Assembly: GCA_018239895.1 (NCBI GenBank)
Contig: JAFEGL010000033.1
Location: 1-64,000 of the forward strand
Origin: Verrucomicrobiota bacterium
GTDB taxonomy: Bacteria; Chlamydiota; Chlamydiia; Chlamydiales; SM23-39
Length of the DNA stretch: 64,000 bases
Direction: 5' to 3'
The translations under genes and the position numbers were made by a program. Numbering within the stretch: the stretch's first letter is position 1; every line of letters starts with the position of its first letter. The notes beneath the pieces are model-generated. The model did no database searches, was not told the origin of the DNA, and saw only the letters and a list, made by a program, of their open reading frames with translations. Shown in pieces: positions 33,457 through 41,323 of the stretch.

Positions 33457-34203
33457 ATGCTGGAAGGGCTTTTCGGGAACAAGAACATACAAAAGGTGCT
33501 TCTTTTCCTCTTTGTGAACGGCAAAGGGTATGGGACTCAGCTCCATCGGAGCCTTCGCACGCCCCTCACCTCGCTCCAAAACGCCCTCACCCGTCTGGAA
33601 AAGGGGCGGATCATCGCCAGCTACCTGGAAGGGAAGACCAAGCTTTATCAGCTCAACCCCTCCTATCCGCTCCTTCCTGAGCTAGAGCAGCTCCTCAAGA
33701 AGGCCTTCACCCTCTTAACGCCCCACGAGAAAAAGCTCTTCTCCCTCGTCCAGCTAGAAGCCTCTGAAAAGAGGGTTCAAGAGCCTTTGCTTCTCAACTT
33801 TTGGGAGCGGCTCAAAACAGTGAGGCGGCTTGGCCTCCACACCAAGTCCCACGGCAAGGGCCACGGAGACGTGATCGTCGCTTTCGAGGGGAGCAACAAG
33901 CTGGTTTTTCACGAGAAAGGCTCCTGGCATAACAAGATGGATTTCAGCAACGTGTTCCGTTGGACGCTCGACCGGTCGGCCGGCGCCATTTCGCTCGAGC
34001 ATCTCCGCTTTGGACCGAACGCCCCGGTCTTCCTCTTCCATCTGGCCCCCACAGGGAGCAACCTCCTCGCTTCGGTCGAGTCGCATCTTTGCGAGCACGA
34101 CGCCTACCTTGCCCAAGTGGTTTGGGACAAAGCCAGCATCCGCCTCACCTGGCGGGTGATCGGCCCCCGTAAAAACGAAGAGTGGGAATATCACTATTTC
34201 TAA
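33457..34203 (+). CDS. Winged-HTH protein with DUF6314-like domain
   Basis: The 248-aa protein has an N-terminal winged helix at about residues 8-70 (LLFLFVNGKGYGTQLHRSL, then LTSLQNALTRLEKGRIIASY, then a wing EGKTKLYQLN). From about 115 the C-terminal part reads like DUF6314: GSWHNKMDFSNVFRWTLDR, FHL, ESHLCEHDAYLAQV and LTWRVIGPRKNEEWEYHY. Fusion of the two is not one I recognise. The domain has the look of a small beta-barrel ligand-binding fold, so the protein may be a ligand-sensing regulator. It is divergent from bioB with a 137-bp gap containing a palindrome, making the biotin operon a possible target. Confidence 0.55.
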   Translation: MLEGLFGNKNIQKVLLFLFVNGKGYGTQLHRSLRTPLTSLQNALTRLEKGRIIASYLEGKTKLYQLNPSYPLLPELEQLLKKAFTLLTPHEKKLFSLVQLEASEKRVQEPLLLNFWERLKTVRRLGLHTKSHGKGHGDVIVAFEGSNKLVFHEKGSWHNKMDFSNVFRWTLDRSAGAISLEHLRFGPNAPVFLFHLAPTGSNLLASVESHLCEHDAYLAQVVWDKASIRLTWRVIGPRKNEEWEYHYF

Positions 34204-34233
34204 CATGCTTAAAATGAGTGTATTATATTCCTA

Positions 34234-34291
34234 ACTGTTCATTATTTTTTGCTGTTCACTATATATTGAACAGTTTGATAGACTGAACAGT
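34234..34291. promoter_or_regulatory. Four-half-site symmetric operator of the AbiE-like operon
   Basis: CTGTTCA occurs at 34235-34241 and 34252-34258, and its inverse TGAACAG at 34267-34273 and 34284-34290. Spacing is exactly 17 bases within each direct pair and 8 bases in the centre. The block ends at the TAGGAGG ribosome site before the ATG at 34303, so binding would shut the operon. AbiEi-type proteins are known to repress their own promoter through inverted repeats. Confidence 0.8.
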
Positions 34292-34302
34292 AGGAGGCCG
34301 CA

Positions 34303-35025
34303 ATGAAGGGTCGTTTTCTAGTAAACTCGAAGGAAGACCTGACAGAGGCAAATATCTATGCAGATAAGTCTGCTCTCATTCTCGATTGGCTATTGCGAAT
34401 CGGAGTTGAAAAAGAGAGTTTCTCGCTAAGAGAGGTCGTTAAAGAAACGGGGGTGAGTCTCGGTCTGGTTCAACGTGTTTTTAACGCTTTGATTTTGAAA
34501 GGTCTTCTACAAGCCCAAGGACTCAGGACAGCAAAGAAGTTCATTTTCAATAAACCGAAAGAACTTCTAGAAAGTTGGGTGAGCCACTATAGCATTGTGA
34601 AAAAATGCAGGATAAGAACTTATCGGTCTGCCTTTTCGAACAAGGCGGAATTGCTCAAAATTCTAAAACAATCAAAGCTCGACCAAAGTGTACTCTTAGC
34701 TCTCCATTCTGCCGCAGATGCGCACGGATATAAAAACACCAACCTAAATGCTTTAGAATTGTACATCCTCAATCCCTCTATTCGGATAAAATTAGAAGAA
34801 GTTTTGCAATTGGAACCCCAAGAAAGAGGATATGAAGTCCTTTTGATCGAACCTTACTATAAAAAATGGATCAAACAGCACGCAGAGAAAGGTCTTGGAA
34901 TATGCCCACTACTTCTTACTTTTTTAGATCTCTATCACTTCCCATTGCGAGGGATAGAACAGGCAGAATTCATAGCTCAGCGAGCTCTCGAAATAAAGCG
35001 AATTTATAAGAAAATCAAGAATTGA
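34303..35025 (+). CDS. AbiEi-like winged-HTH antitoxin/repressor
   Basis: The 240-aa protein has an N-terminal winged helix at about residues 25-62 (SLREVVKETGVSLGLVQRVFNALILKGLL) followed by a basic linker and an alpha/beta C-terminal part, the layout of AbiEi-family antitoxins of type IV systems. TAGGAGG precedes the ATG. Its last codons overlap the partner nucleotidyltransferase gene by 4 bp. The upstream operator with four half sites suggests cooperative autorepression. The family is assigned by layout and partner gene rather than by a diagnostic motif. Confidence 0.6.
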   Translation: MKGRFLVNSKEDLTEANIYADKSALILDWLLRIGVEKESFSLREVVKETGVSLGLVQRVFNALILKGLLQAQGLRTAKKFIFNKPKELLESWVSHYSIVKKCRIRTYRSAFSNKAELLKILKQSKLDQSVLLALHSAADAHGYKNTNLNALELYILNPSIRIKLEEVLQLEPQERGYEVLLIEPYYKKWIKQHAEKGLGICPLLLTFLDLYHFPLRGIEQAEFIAQRALEIKRIYKKIKN

Positions 35026-35810
35026 TGAAACAAGAAGATAAAATCATCACAAGTTTTTTAAAGTCGCTCGGTCCTTGGCGAGATTTTATTGTCATTGGGG
35101 GTGGCTTTGCTCTTTTTATCTACAAGCTCTATCTAACCGATCGTAAACTAGAGATTCTTCCTGTTGCAACACGGGATATTGATTCCTTGATTTCCAGAAA
35201 GATTCCTGTGGTCTCTAAAAAGAATATTGCCAATTATCTAAACGAAGCAGGTTTTGTTCCACTTTTTAAAGATGTAGATACACCTCCTTCAGAAAGCTAC
35301 GTGAAAGAGATCGATGGGGTAGAAATAGAAATCGAGTTTCTAACTGACTCAGCCACTCGCAATGATAAGACCAAAAATGTTGTAATTGCAGGTGTTGTTG
35401 CCCAACCTCTGAGCTATTTGACTTTGAGCTTACAAACGACAATCGAATTTCAGACATATTCACGAGAGGTGGGCAAAGTAGTTTCGCCTGGAGCATGGAT
35501 TTTCCATAAAGGACTGACTTTTACAAGACGGCAAAATTCATTAAAAATGGTCAAGGATCTCTATGGGATTTGGTATGTAATTACGCAGTTAGGAGAGTTT
35601 TCCGATCAGGCAAGTATTTCGTTCAACTATCTTGCCGAGAAAAATCCAAAGTGGTTTCAGACATGTCAGAAACAATTATCAAATTGGATGGATCACGCAA
35701 CCCCATCTGAATGGTCTAAATTAGAAACACAAGATCCATCTGGAAAACTAAAAAAGCTTGGCTTTGAGCGATCTATAAAAATGCTTTTAAATAGAAATAT
35801 AGGAAAATGA
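35022..35810 (+). CDS. AbiEii-like nucleotidyltransferase toxin
   Basis: The 262-aa protein has the nucleotidyltransferase signature VIGGGFALFIYKL followed about 25 residues later by TRDIDSLI, giving the GG...DxD metal site, and a third acidic position in VEIEIEFLTD (about 107-116). This fits the polymerase-beta-like toxins of AbiE systems, which modify tRNA or other nucleic acid. It overlaps the HTH gene by 4 bp and the next gene by 4 bp. Whether the pair works in phage defence or plasmid-like addiction is not shown. Confidence 0.65.
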   Translation: MMKQEDKIITSFLKSLGPWRDFIVIGGGFALFIYKLYLTDRKLEILPVATRDIDSLISRKIPVVSKKNIANYLNEAGFVPLFKDVDTPPSESYVKEIDGVEIEIEFLTDSATRNDKTKNVVIAGVVAQPLSYLTLSLQTTIEFQTYSREVGKVVSPGAWIFHKGLTFTRRQNSLKMVKDLYGIWYVITQLGEFSDQASISFNYLAEKNPKWFQTCQKQLSNWMDHATPSEWSKLETQDPSGKLKKLGFERSIKMLLNRNIGK

Positions 35811-36604
35811 ACCAATTCATCTTGAAGTGCCTATTCTTCTTGGGTGTAGTGCCGTTTCAGTACGATCTGCACTTGACTACGCTGCCGGGAGGCAATCGGC
35901 GGACGATGATTTGCCTGCATGGATATGGGGACAGCTACCAGATCGCCGAGGTGTTGCGCGATTTGTATAACCCCGATGTGACGCTGGTGGGCTTCAATTT
36001 CCCCGAACACGACATCAAGGAAGGGCGAGCCTACGATCCGAAGAAGGCCTCTTTCGGCTCAATCGACGAGCTGCTCCCTCTCTTTTACGTGATGAAGAAG
36101 GTTGTGTTAGACCAAGGTCTCGATTCGGTCGACTTGTACGGTTTTTCTGCTGGCGGAGGGGCTGTGGTGAATGCAATCGGTGTGCTCAACAGGACGGCTT
36201 ACGATGCAGAGCTGAAGAAGCTCGGGATTGGGAAAGTGGAGAAGGCGAGGCTTCTTACGGCCATTCAGCGGGGGATAGTCGTTTTGGATACGCCGCTCAA
36301 GTCTGTCGAGGAGATCATCGATTTCAGAGGAGCTTCGGAAGAGTTGGAGATTTTGGCTCAGAAATACCGGGATTGCGATGCGAGACCTATCGACGCGTTG
36401 AAGCGGCTTGAAGGATTATCGCTGAATATCCTGCTCCACTTTCAGAAGGAAGATGAGATCTTGTCGAATCGGGATGATGAGCTTTATATCGAGCGGCTCA
36501 AAGCCTATCAGAAGAAAGTGAAAGTGATCATCGCCGATGAAGGGGGACACATGGCTCCCCATTACGAGCTATGGAAAGAATATGCGAGAAGGGCTGCTTT
36601 TTGA
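35807..36604 (+). CDS. Alpha/beta hydrolase (esterase-like)
   Basis: The 265-aa protein has a hydrophobic N-terminus (FILKCLFFLGVVPF), an oxyanion-hole motif ICLHGYGDSY (about 43-52), the nucleophile elbow YGFSAGGG (Ser about residue 110), an Asp/Glu near FQKEDEILS, and the catalytic His in DEGGHMAPH. All members of the triad are in order, so an active esterase or lipase is likely. It overlaps the AbiEii-like gene by 4 bp; base composition is more GC-rich than that pair, so the TA genes may have inserted upstream. Confidence 0.75.
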   Translation: MNQFILKCLFFLGVVPFQYDLHLTTLPGGNRRTMICLHGYGDSYQIAEVLRDLYNPDVTLVGFNFPEHDIKEGRAYDPKKASFGSIDELLPLFYVMKKVVLDQGLDSVDLYGFSAGGGAVVNAIGVLNRTAYDAELKKLGIGKVEKARLLTAIQRGIVVLDTPLKSVEEIIDFRGASEELEILAQKYRDCDARPIDALKRLEGLSLNILLHFQKEDEILSNRDDELYIERLKAYQKKVKVIIADEGGHMAPHYELWKEYARRAAF

Positions 36605-37146
36605 AAACGGGCGAAGATTTATCTAAGAAAGTATTGGAATCTCAAGATTTTGAAGCGCGCACATTTCAAAATGTCAACTTTTCAGAAGCTATTTTACGAA
36701 GGTCGAAATTTATCTCCTGCACTTTCAAAAGCTGCAACTTGAGTTTAGTGAAGCTTGAGGGGTGCCGCCTTCAGAACGTCGAATTCATCGACTGCAAAAT
36801 TGTGGGGGCCGAGTTCTTCAAGTGCGACAAGATGCTCTTTTCGGTCTCGTTCCGCAATTGTCTGCTCCACTACTGCAACTTTTCCGATCTCAATATGAAA
36901 AACACGGCCTTTTCTCAGAGCAAGATCAAAGAGGGGCACTTCACCAATACCCAGTTGAGCGGCGCCGATTTTACGGGCGTAGATCTATCTGGGACGATTT
37001 TCCACAATTGCGACCTCACGAAGGCCGATTTCTCGAGGGCCTTTAACTACCAGATCGACCCGACGACGAACAAGGTCGCGAAAGCGAAGTTTTCTTTGCC
37101 AGAAGCCGTGGGACTCTTGCACGGCTTCCAGATCGTGATTGACTAG
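36601..37146 (+). CDS. Pentapeptide-repeat protein, Qnr/MfpA-like
   Basis: From about residue 25 the protein shows A(D/N)LXX-type repeats with central Phe or Leu (NVNFSEAIL, SCNLSLVKLEGC, GADFTGVDLSG, NCDLTKADFS), forming a right-handed beta-helix. It ends with YQIDPTTNKVAKAKFSLPEAV and GFQIVID, closely resembling the C-terminus of Qnr-type DNA-gyrase-protecting proteins. Gyrase protection is possible but not proven. The start is uncertain: TTG at 36601, overlapping the previous stop as TTGA, or ATG at 36571 within the previous gene. Confidence 0.75.
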   Translation: MKTGEDLSKKVLESQDFEARTFQNVNFSEAILRRSKFISCTFKSCNLSLVKLEGCRLQNVEFIDCKIVGAEFFKCDKMLFSVSFRNCLLHYCNFSDLNMKNTAFSQSKIKEGHFTNTQLSGADFTGVDLSGTIFHNCDLTKADFSRAFNYQIDPTTNKVAKAKFSLPEAVGLLHGFQIVID

Positions 37147-37148
37147 TC

Positions 37149-38744
37149 TTACGCAGGCAATGGTGCGAGGCGGGTGAAGAAGTCTTTAATGGCCTCTTTC
37201 ATCCTCGGGATATCGATCCCCGTCTGATCGCCTTCGCTCATGATGGCGTAAGCGTTCCCCTCTTTCGCCTTGAAGACAGTATTGGCCCGGCCGCCGCTCC
37301 CTTCGATTTCAAGCTTCGATTTGGAGAGCTGCTCAGTGCGGACCAGGTCGGGGTTCGACTTGATCAGGGCGAACATCAAGTCGGACAACGTTGTCTGTAC
37401 GCAGTTGTTTTCGTAGATACTGTGGAGGATTTTGGCCTTAACTAAAGCCTTTTCGACCTGGGCTGGCTCAACCTTAGCGTGGCAGAGCTTGACGACAGCT
37501 TCTAACGGCATATCAGGTTGGTATTCAGCCATAAATTCCCGTCCGCCTGTGATTTTTTCACGTAGATCTTTTTCCATTTTTTCGACAACCGGCGTACTCC
37601 AGCCTCGGAATCCTTCATAGATAAATTTCTGAAGAGGGCTTTGGCCATTTAGAATTGGAGAGAGGATATCGGTGTCCGTTTTCATGCCAACTTTATTGAA
37701 GTCTCGGTATTGGATATTTCCTTTTCTATCTTTCAAAACTTCGCCAGTTGCGCCGTCTTTCATCGGTTCTCTTGTTGCAAGGAAGGCCTCCAAGCTAAAC
37801 ACCTCTTTGCAACCGCTGAAAACATCCATCACCCTCTTGGCCCCTTCATTTGGGCGCGCTGGATCTTTGTCAAGTTCTTCAATCGAAGTTTTGATGTTGA
37901 ATGATCCATAGCCCTCTTCTCTTACAAAGGGAAGGTGTGCTGGGTTATTTTGACCGTAGTGTCTAACAAAGTTCTCAACGGGGGCGATTACAAGTTCGCG
38001 AACCTCTGCTTCAGCCGGTGTGCGGCCGTCGAGAGCCCGATCTTGCGATGCGTAAAGGTCTTTGAAAGATCCACCCAACTTAAATCTCGCAGCGAGAGAG
38101 GCGTGGTCGGCATGGGGAATAGATAGAAAATTGAATGCTGCCACATGGATATTGACGAATCCTTTCCCTTTTGGGTCATTGACCTCATCGATCGGATTCG
38201 GTTCGCCTGTATAGAAGACAAAAGCGTCGATGACCCTCTCATCAACCATCCGATTGTGAACCATGTAAGAGATGATGATTTTCAAAGTAGCGATCTTAAG
38301 ATTCAGCAAAGCCGCAGAGCCTTGCGTGATTAGCAAGTTGATTCTCGGCACTTTACCCGTTTTTTGAATATGTTCGCTCAATTTAAAGAGCTCTTCGATA
38401 AAGAAGCATACATCATCCATCTCGAGATCGGTTGTCTGGTTCCGGACCGCTCCGTCGCCACTTGTTTTTGGGGTCAGTTCAAATACGTTTTTCCAGTCAA
38501 CAGGGGCTCTCATCTCTTTGAAGTACCCCTCCCAGCTAAAAGAGCGGGAGAATTGGTCTTTCAAGGAGGTCTCTTTCGTTCCTGCCAATAAATTTTTGCA
38601 AGCCTCTGCAATGACAACAAAAATATTCGCTACGTAGAGGGCGACTTTTTCCATGGTGCTTTTGGACAAAGCCCTCTTTTCCATCAGGTTGAGGGTCCAT
38701 TGCCAGTTGGCCGGTTCAGGAGAGAGACGGGATACGGTAGACAT
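37149..38744 (-). CDS. Large hypothetical protein, effector candidate
   Basis: The protein of about 531 aa starts MSTVSRLSPEP at 38744, preceded by AAAGGAAAA. It is soluble, with a helical N-terminal third and a mixed alpha/beta remainder. Segments such as MDDVCFFIEELFKLSEHI, INLLITQGSAALLNLKIATLKII and VENFVRHYGQNNPAHLPF show no motif I can name. The C-terminus (FKAKEGNAYAIMSEG) is reminiscent of a kinase glycine-rich region but that is weak. No signal peptide or membrane helix is seen. It is flanked by a long hairpin on its 5' side. Effector status is inferred from lack of bacterial homologues that I recognise and from surroundings. Confidence 0.45.
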   Translation of the reverse strand: MSTVSRLSPEPANWQWTLNLMEKRALSKSTMEKVALYVANIFVVIAEACKNLLAGTKETSLKDQFSRSFSWEGYFKEMRAPVDWKNVFELTPKTSGDGAVRNQTTDLEMDDVCFFIEELFKLSEHIQKTGKVPRINLLITQGSAALLNLKIATLKIIISYMVHNRMVDERVIDAFVFYTGEPNPIDEVNDPKGKGFVNIHVAAFNFLSIPHADHASLAARFKLGGSFKDLYASQDRALDGRTPAEAEVRELVIAPVENFVRHYGQNNPAHLPFVREEGYGSFNIKTSIEELDKDPARPNEGAKRVMDVFSGCKEVFSLEAFLATREPMKDGATGEVLKDRKGNIQYRDFNKVGMKTDTDILSPILNGQSPLQKFIYEGFRGWSTPVVEKMEKDLREKITGGREFMAEYQPDMPLEAVVKLCHAKVEPAQVEKALVKAKILHSIYENNCVQTTLSDLMFALIKSNPDLVRTEQLSKSKLEIEGSGGRANTVFKAKEGNAYAIMSEGDQTGIDIPRMKEAIKDFFTRLAPLPA

Positions 38745-38854
38745 GGTTTTTCCTTTTATTTTGCCGAATATTTTAAACCCATTGGGCATTTATGGAAATG
38801 AAAGGATATTTTTGAGAGTCTTGAAATATTAAACTTTACCCATTCATCTTTATT

Positions 38855-39015
38855 AGAGTGTGCCTTCAATTTGAGGGTTTGTCGATTTTTGGGTTCATTA
38901 CTGCCAAATTTCTATTCAAAATCGGGGGGGCGATGATATTACCCCCAATTTTGAATCGAAATTCGGCGGTAATGAACCCAAAAATCGACAGAACCTGAAT
39001 TTGAAGACACACTCT
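38855..39015. repeat. 161-bp MITE-like inverted repeat
   Basis: Long near-perfect arms (about 38855-38930 and 38941-39015) frame a short centre CGATGATATT. The tips are AGAGTGTGCCTTCAA and TTGAAGACACACTCT, one mismatch. The arms match for about 70 of 75 positions by eye, with a few indels. No coding frame and no obvious flanking target duplication was found. It could be a non-autonomous transposon or a very stable hairpin between two divergent genes. Confidence 0.7.
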
Positions 39016-39037
39016 CAGCCCAAACTGGTAATCATTT

Positions 39038-39526
39038 ATGAAAAAATTAATCTTTTGGACGATGATGCTTTTCAGCATAGTGCATGCGGATCCAACGAAG
39101 GCATTTTCTGCCTTGCCGCAGCTGCTTTTGCCGGGAGAGGCTATACTTTTAGAAAATGTCTTCGATCCTTCTTGCGAGATTGACCTAAGCCTAGCGCCAG
39201 CATCTGGATTGATCATTTTCAAAAAGTCGGGAACTTATAAAATCGTGTGGTCCGGTCAAACCCATCGTTCTATTCCTTGGACGTTGGGGTTTTCTTTGGA
39301 CAACACGATCCTTTTTGGAAACATTTATCAGAATTCGAACTCGACAAAATTCGAAGGATCGGTAGTTCTTAGCATCAACGCAGGCCAAACCCTCCAATTC
39401 GTGAATGCGTCTCAGCACCCGGTCGATCTTGTTTTAGCCAGTCAACCCTTTACTGTGATTCTCACGTTATTTGAACCTCCGGATCAATTTCTAAAAACCT
39501 ATGGATGGGAGTCTTTTATGAAATAA
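39038..39526 (+). CDS. Exported BclA/TNF-like beta-jelly-roll protein
   Basis: The 162-aa protein has a signal peptide (KLIFWTMMLFSIVHA, cleavage about 17). The rest reads as a beta-sandwich: LPQLLLPGEAILLENV, GLIIFKKSGTYKIVWSGQ, TLGFSLDNTILFGNIYQN, VLSINAGQTLQFVNAS, FTVILTLFEP. This strand order and the GTY and DN(T)...G motifs resemble the C-terminal domain of exosporium protein BclA and C1q/TNF-like trimers. No collagen-like Gly-X-Y stretch is present. If correct it would form a surface or secreted trimer. The assignment is by pattern only. Confidence 0.45.
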   Translation: MKKLIFWTMMLFSIVHADPTKAFSALPQLLLPGEAILLENVFDPSCEIDLSLAPASGLIIFKKSGTYKIVWSGQTHRSIPWTLGFSLDNTILFGNIYQNSNSTKFEGSVVLSINAGQTLQFVNASQHPVDLVLASQPFTVILTLFEPPDQFLKTYGWESFMK

Positions 39527-39579
39527 ATCTTGATTCAAGAGAAGGATTTAGAATAGTTTGGAATCTAAAAGAGTTGTTT

Positions 39580-40050
39580 ATGCGTTGGATTTCGCTGATC
39601 GGATTCACTCTTCTCGTCCTATTTATAGAATTTTTGGGCCATAAAATGACCTTTGTTTCAGTAGGCGATTGGTATTTAACTTTAAACAAACCAGAATGGA
39701 CTCCTCCTTCCTGGCTTTTTGGACCAGTTTGGACGATTCTGTATCTTGCGATCGCCATTTCCGGCTGGCTCATTTGGGTAAAAATCAAACCCAGTGCGAT
39801 CAGAAGAAGGGCTTTTTATATATATGGAGCCCAGCTCGTTGCGAATTTGTTATGGTCCTATTTCTTCTTTTTCTTGAAAAGCCCGCTTCTGGGCCTCATC
39901 GATATTATTGTCCTGGTCGTTTTGATAACGATAAATACAGTTTTATTTGGGAAACTATATAAACCGGCCGGAATCTTGTTGATCCCATACCTTATTTGGA
40001 CGCTTTACGCCCTCTCCCTCAATCTGGCGATTTGGGAATTAAATCGATAA
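39580..40050 (+). CDS. tspO: TspO/MBR family membrane protein
   Basis: The 156-aa protein has five hydrophobic helices and the Trp/Pro-rich TspO pattern: WYLTLNKPEWTPPSWLFGPVWTILYL, then NLLWSYFFFFLKSP and LIPYLIWTLYALSLNLAIW. TspO proteins bind porphyrins and cholesterol-like ligands. The start is the ATG at 39580; an upstream ATG at 39505 would add 25 residues lacking family similarity. Its position near other exported genes gives no further clue. Confidence 0.92.
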   Translation: MRWISLIGFTLLVLFIEFLGHKMTFVSVGDWYLTLNKPEWTPPSWLFGPVWTILYLAIAISGWLIWVKIKPSAIRRRAFYIYGAQLVANLLWSYFFFFLKSPLLGLIDIIVLVVLITINTVLFGKLYKPAGILLIPYLIWTLYALSLNLAIWELNR

Positions 40051-40059
40051 GTAGAAGTC

Positions 40060-40090
40060 CTTGTCTGGGAGGACAAGTTTCGATTTTTCT
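40060..40090 (+). terminator. Terminator after tspO
   Basis: CTTGTC (40060-40065) and GACAAG (40072-40077) form a 6-bp stem around TGGGAG, followed by TTTCGATTTTTCT. Confidence 0.5.
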
Positions 40091-40114
40091 AACGATTTTT
40101 TCCAAGAGAATCTC

Positions 40115-40474
40115 TTAAAAATAGACGATGCACCCCTGTTTCTCAAGCTCGGAGAGCCAGGCGGGGATTTTCAGCCCCTTATTTAGCCGAACGTCCAGTT
40201 TTTCGATTTGATCCAGCCCTCAAATCTCTTCAGGCAACTCTCTAATCTGATTGACGCTGGCGTTGATCATTTCAAGCCTATCTATTCGGCAGAGAACCTC
40301 GGAAAAAGCCATCAACTGATTCTTGTAGATGCTGAACCTCTTTAGGCCCGCCATCAGCCGCAGCTCTTCTCCAACCTCGCCAATCACATTCTCATCGAGC
40401 TAGACCTCTTCCAAGCCTGTTTTCTCAAACAGTTCCTGAGGGATTTTTCGAAGATTTTTACCAGATAAGTCCAT
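40115..40474 (-). pseudogene. Leucine-rich-repeat protein broken by two stops
   Basis: Read leftward from the ATG at 40474, a 120-codon frame begins MDLSGKNLRKIPQELFEKTG after an AGAGGATGA ribosome site. It continues through LRR-like units (LKRFSIYKNQLMAF, LEMINASVNQIRELPEEI, IEKLDVRLN) to a TAA at 40115. A TAG at codon 25 (40400-40402) and a TGA at codon 85 (40220-40222) interrupt it. About four to five repeats remain. It is probably a decayed LRR effector gene; it fills the otherwise empty gap between tspO and the HAD gene. Confidence 0.8.
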
Positions 40475-40565
40475 AAATCATCCTCTAGAGGCGGCTCTCA
40501 AAATATATTCCAAGAAACGAAAATCGGCAACCTGCTAACCTCTTAACCTTTTAAGTGGGGGAGCC

Positions 40566-41297
40566 ATGAATCCCGTATCCCAGCAAACGGCGGTCACATT
40601 TTCTTCAGACGCAATGGATCGGCCTTACCGTGGCCATTGCCCTCTCTGTGTAGATTCGATGGTTCTCCCCCCGGAGGACAATCGCCCTCCCGTCCTTGTT
40701 TTTATCGATATGGACAACGTCTTTATTGCCGATCGGAGTTCTATTCCTCTAGCCGACCAAATCGTTCAAACTGCGTCTCGTCTTTTTCCCGACATGAAGG
40801 TGCGCACCGATTATCAATGGACGATCGCCAAAGCGAAACATCTCGATTTGGGCTCATTGAAGAATTTCGATACCCTAATCGAACGGATAGAGGCGTCGGG
40901 CCGGCGCGCTCTCATTGTTCTCAGTTCATCCTGGAGGAACGACGCGACCCTTCAACAGCTGAGAGAAGAGGTCTTTGCGGAATACAAATTCTCCAAATAT
41001 CTCTGCGGCAAGACGGCTCCCGAATACTCCGAAACCTGGGCGCCAGAACGGAAACAAGGATTTGATTTTGACCAGGTCGCAAGAGATTCATATAAAATTG
41101 AACTACAAGGGACAGCGGCCGTCATCGAGTTTTGGCTGCGGGATCACGGTTTCGACCCAAGTTCGGCGAAGTATCTGGTTTTGGATGATCAACTAAACTC
41201 AGCTTTGGAAAGCTTGGGGAATCGCTTCATACGGACGGATGGTTATTTTCGTGAATCGGATCTAGAAAAGGCCACTAAAACTCTTATAGACGAATGA
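40566..41297 (+). CDS. HAD-like protein of the RNA-repair-associated type
   Basis: The 243-aa protein has PVLVFIDMDNVFIA with HAD motif I (about residues 39-50), IVLSSSWRN with motif II, and YLVLDDQLNSAL with motif III. The SSSWR and late LDD motifs resemble HAD domains linked to polynucleotide-repair proteins. In motif I the second Asp position is N (DMDN), a possible change of phosphatase activity. The upstream 36 residues include CPLCV. The gene stands alone. Confidence 0.6.
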   Translation: MNPVSQQTAVTFSSDAMDRPYRGHCPLCVDSMVLPPEDNRPPVLVFIDMDNVFIADRSSIPLADQIVQTASRLFPDMKVRTDYQWTIAKAKHLDLGSLKNFDTLIERIEASGRRALIVLSSSWRNDATLQQLREEVFAEYKFSKYLCGKTAPEYSETWAPERKQGFDFDQVARDSYKIELQGTAAVIEFWLRDHGFDPSSAKYLVLDDQLNSALESLGNRFIRTDGYFRESDLEKATKTLIDE

Positions 41298-41323
41298 AAA
41301 AAGTTCTAATTTACCTTTGATTC

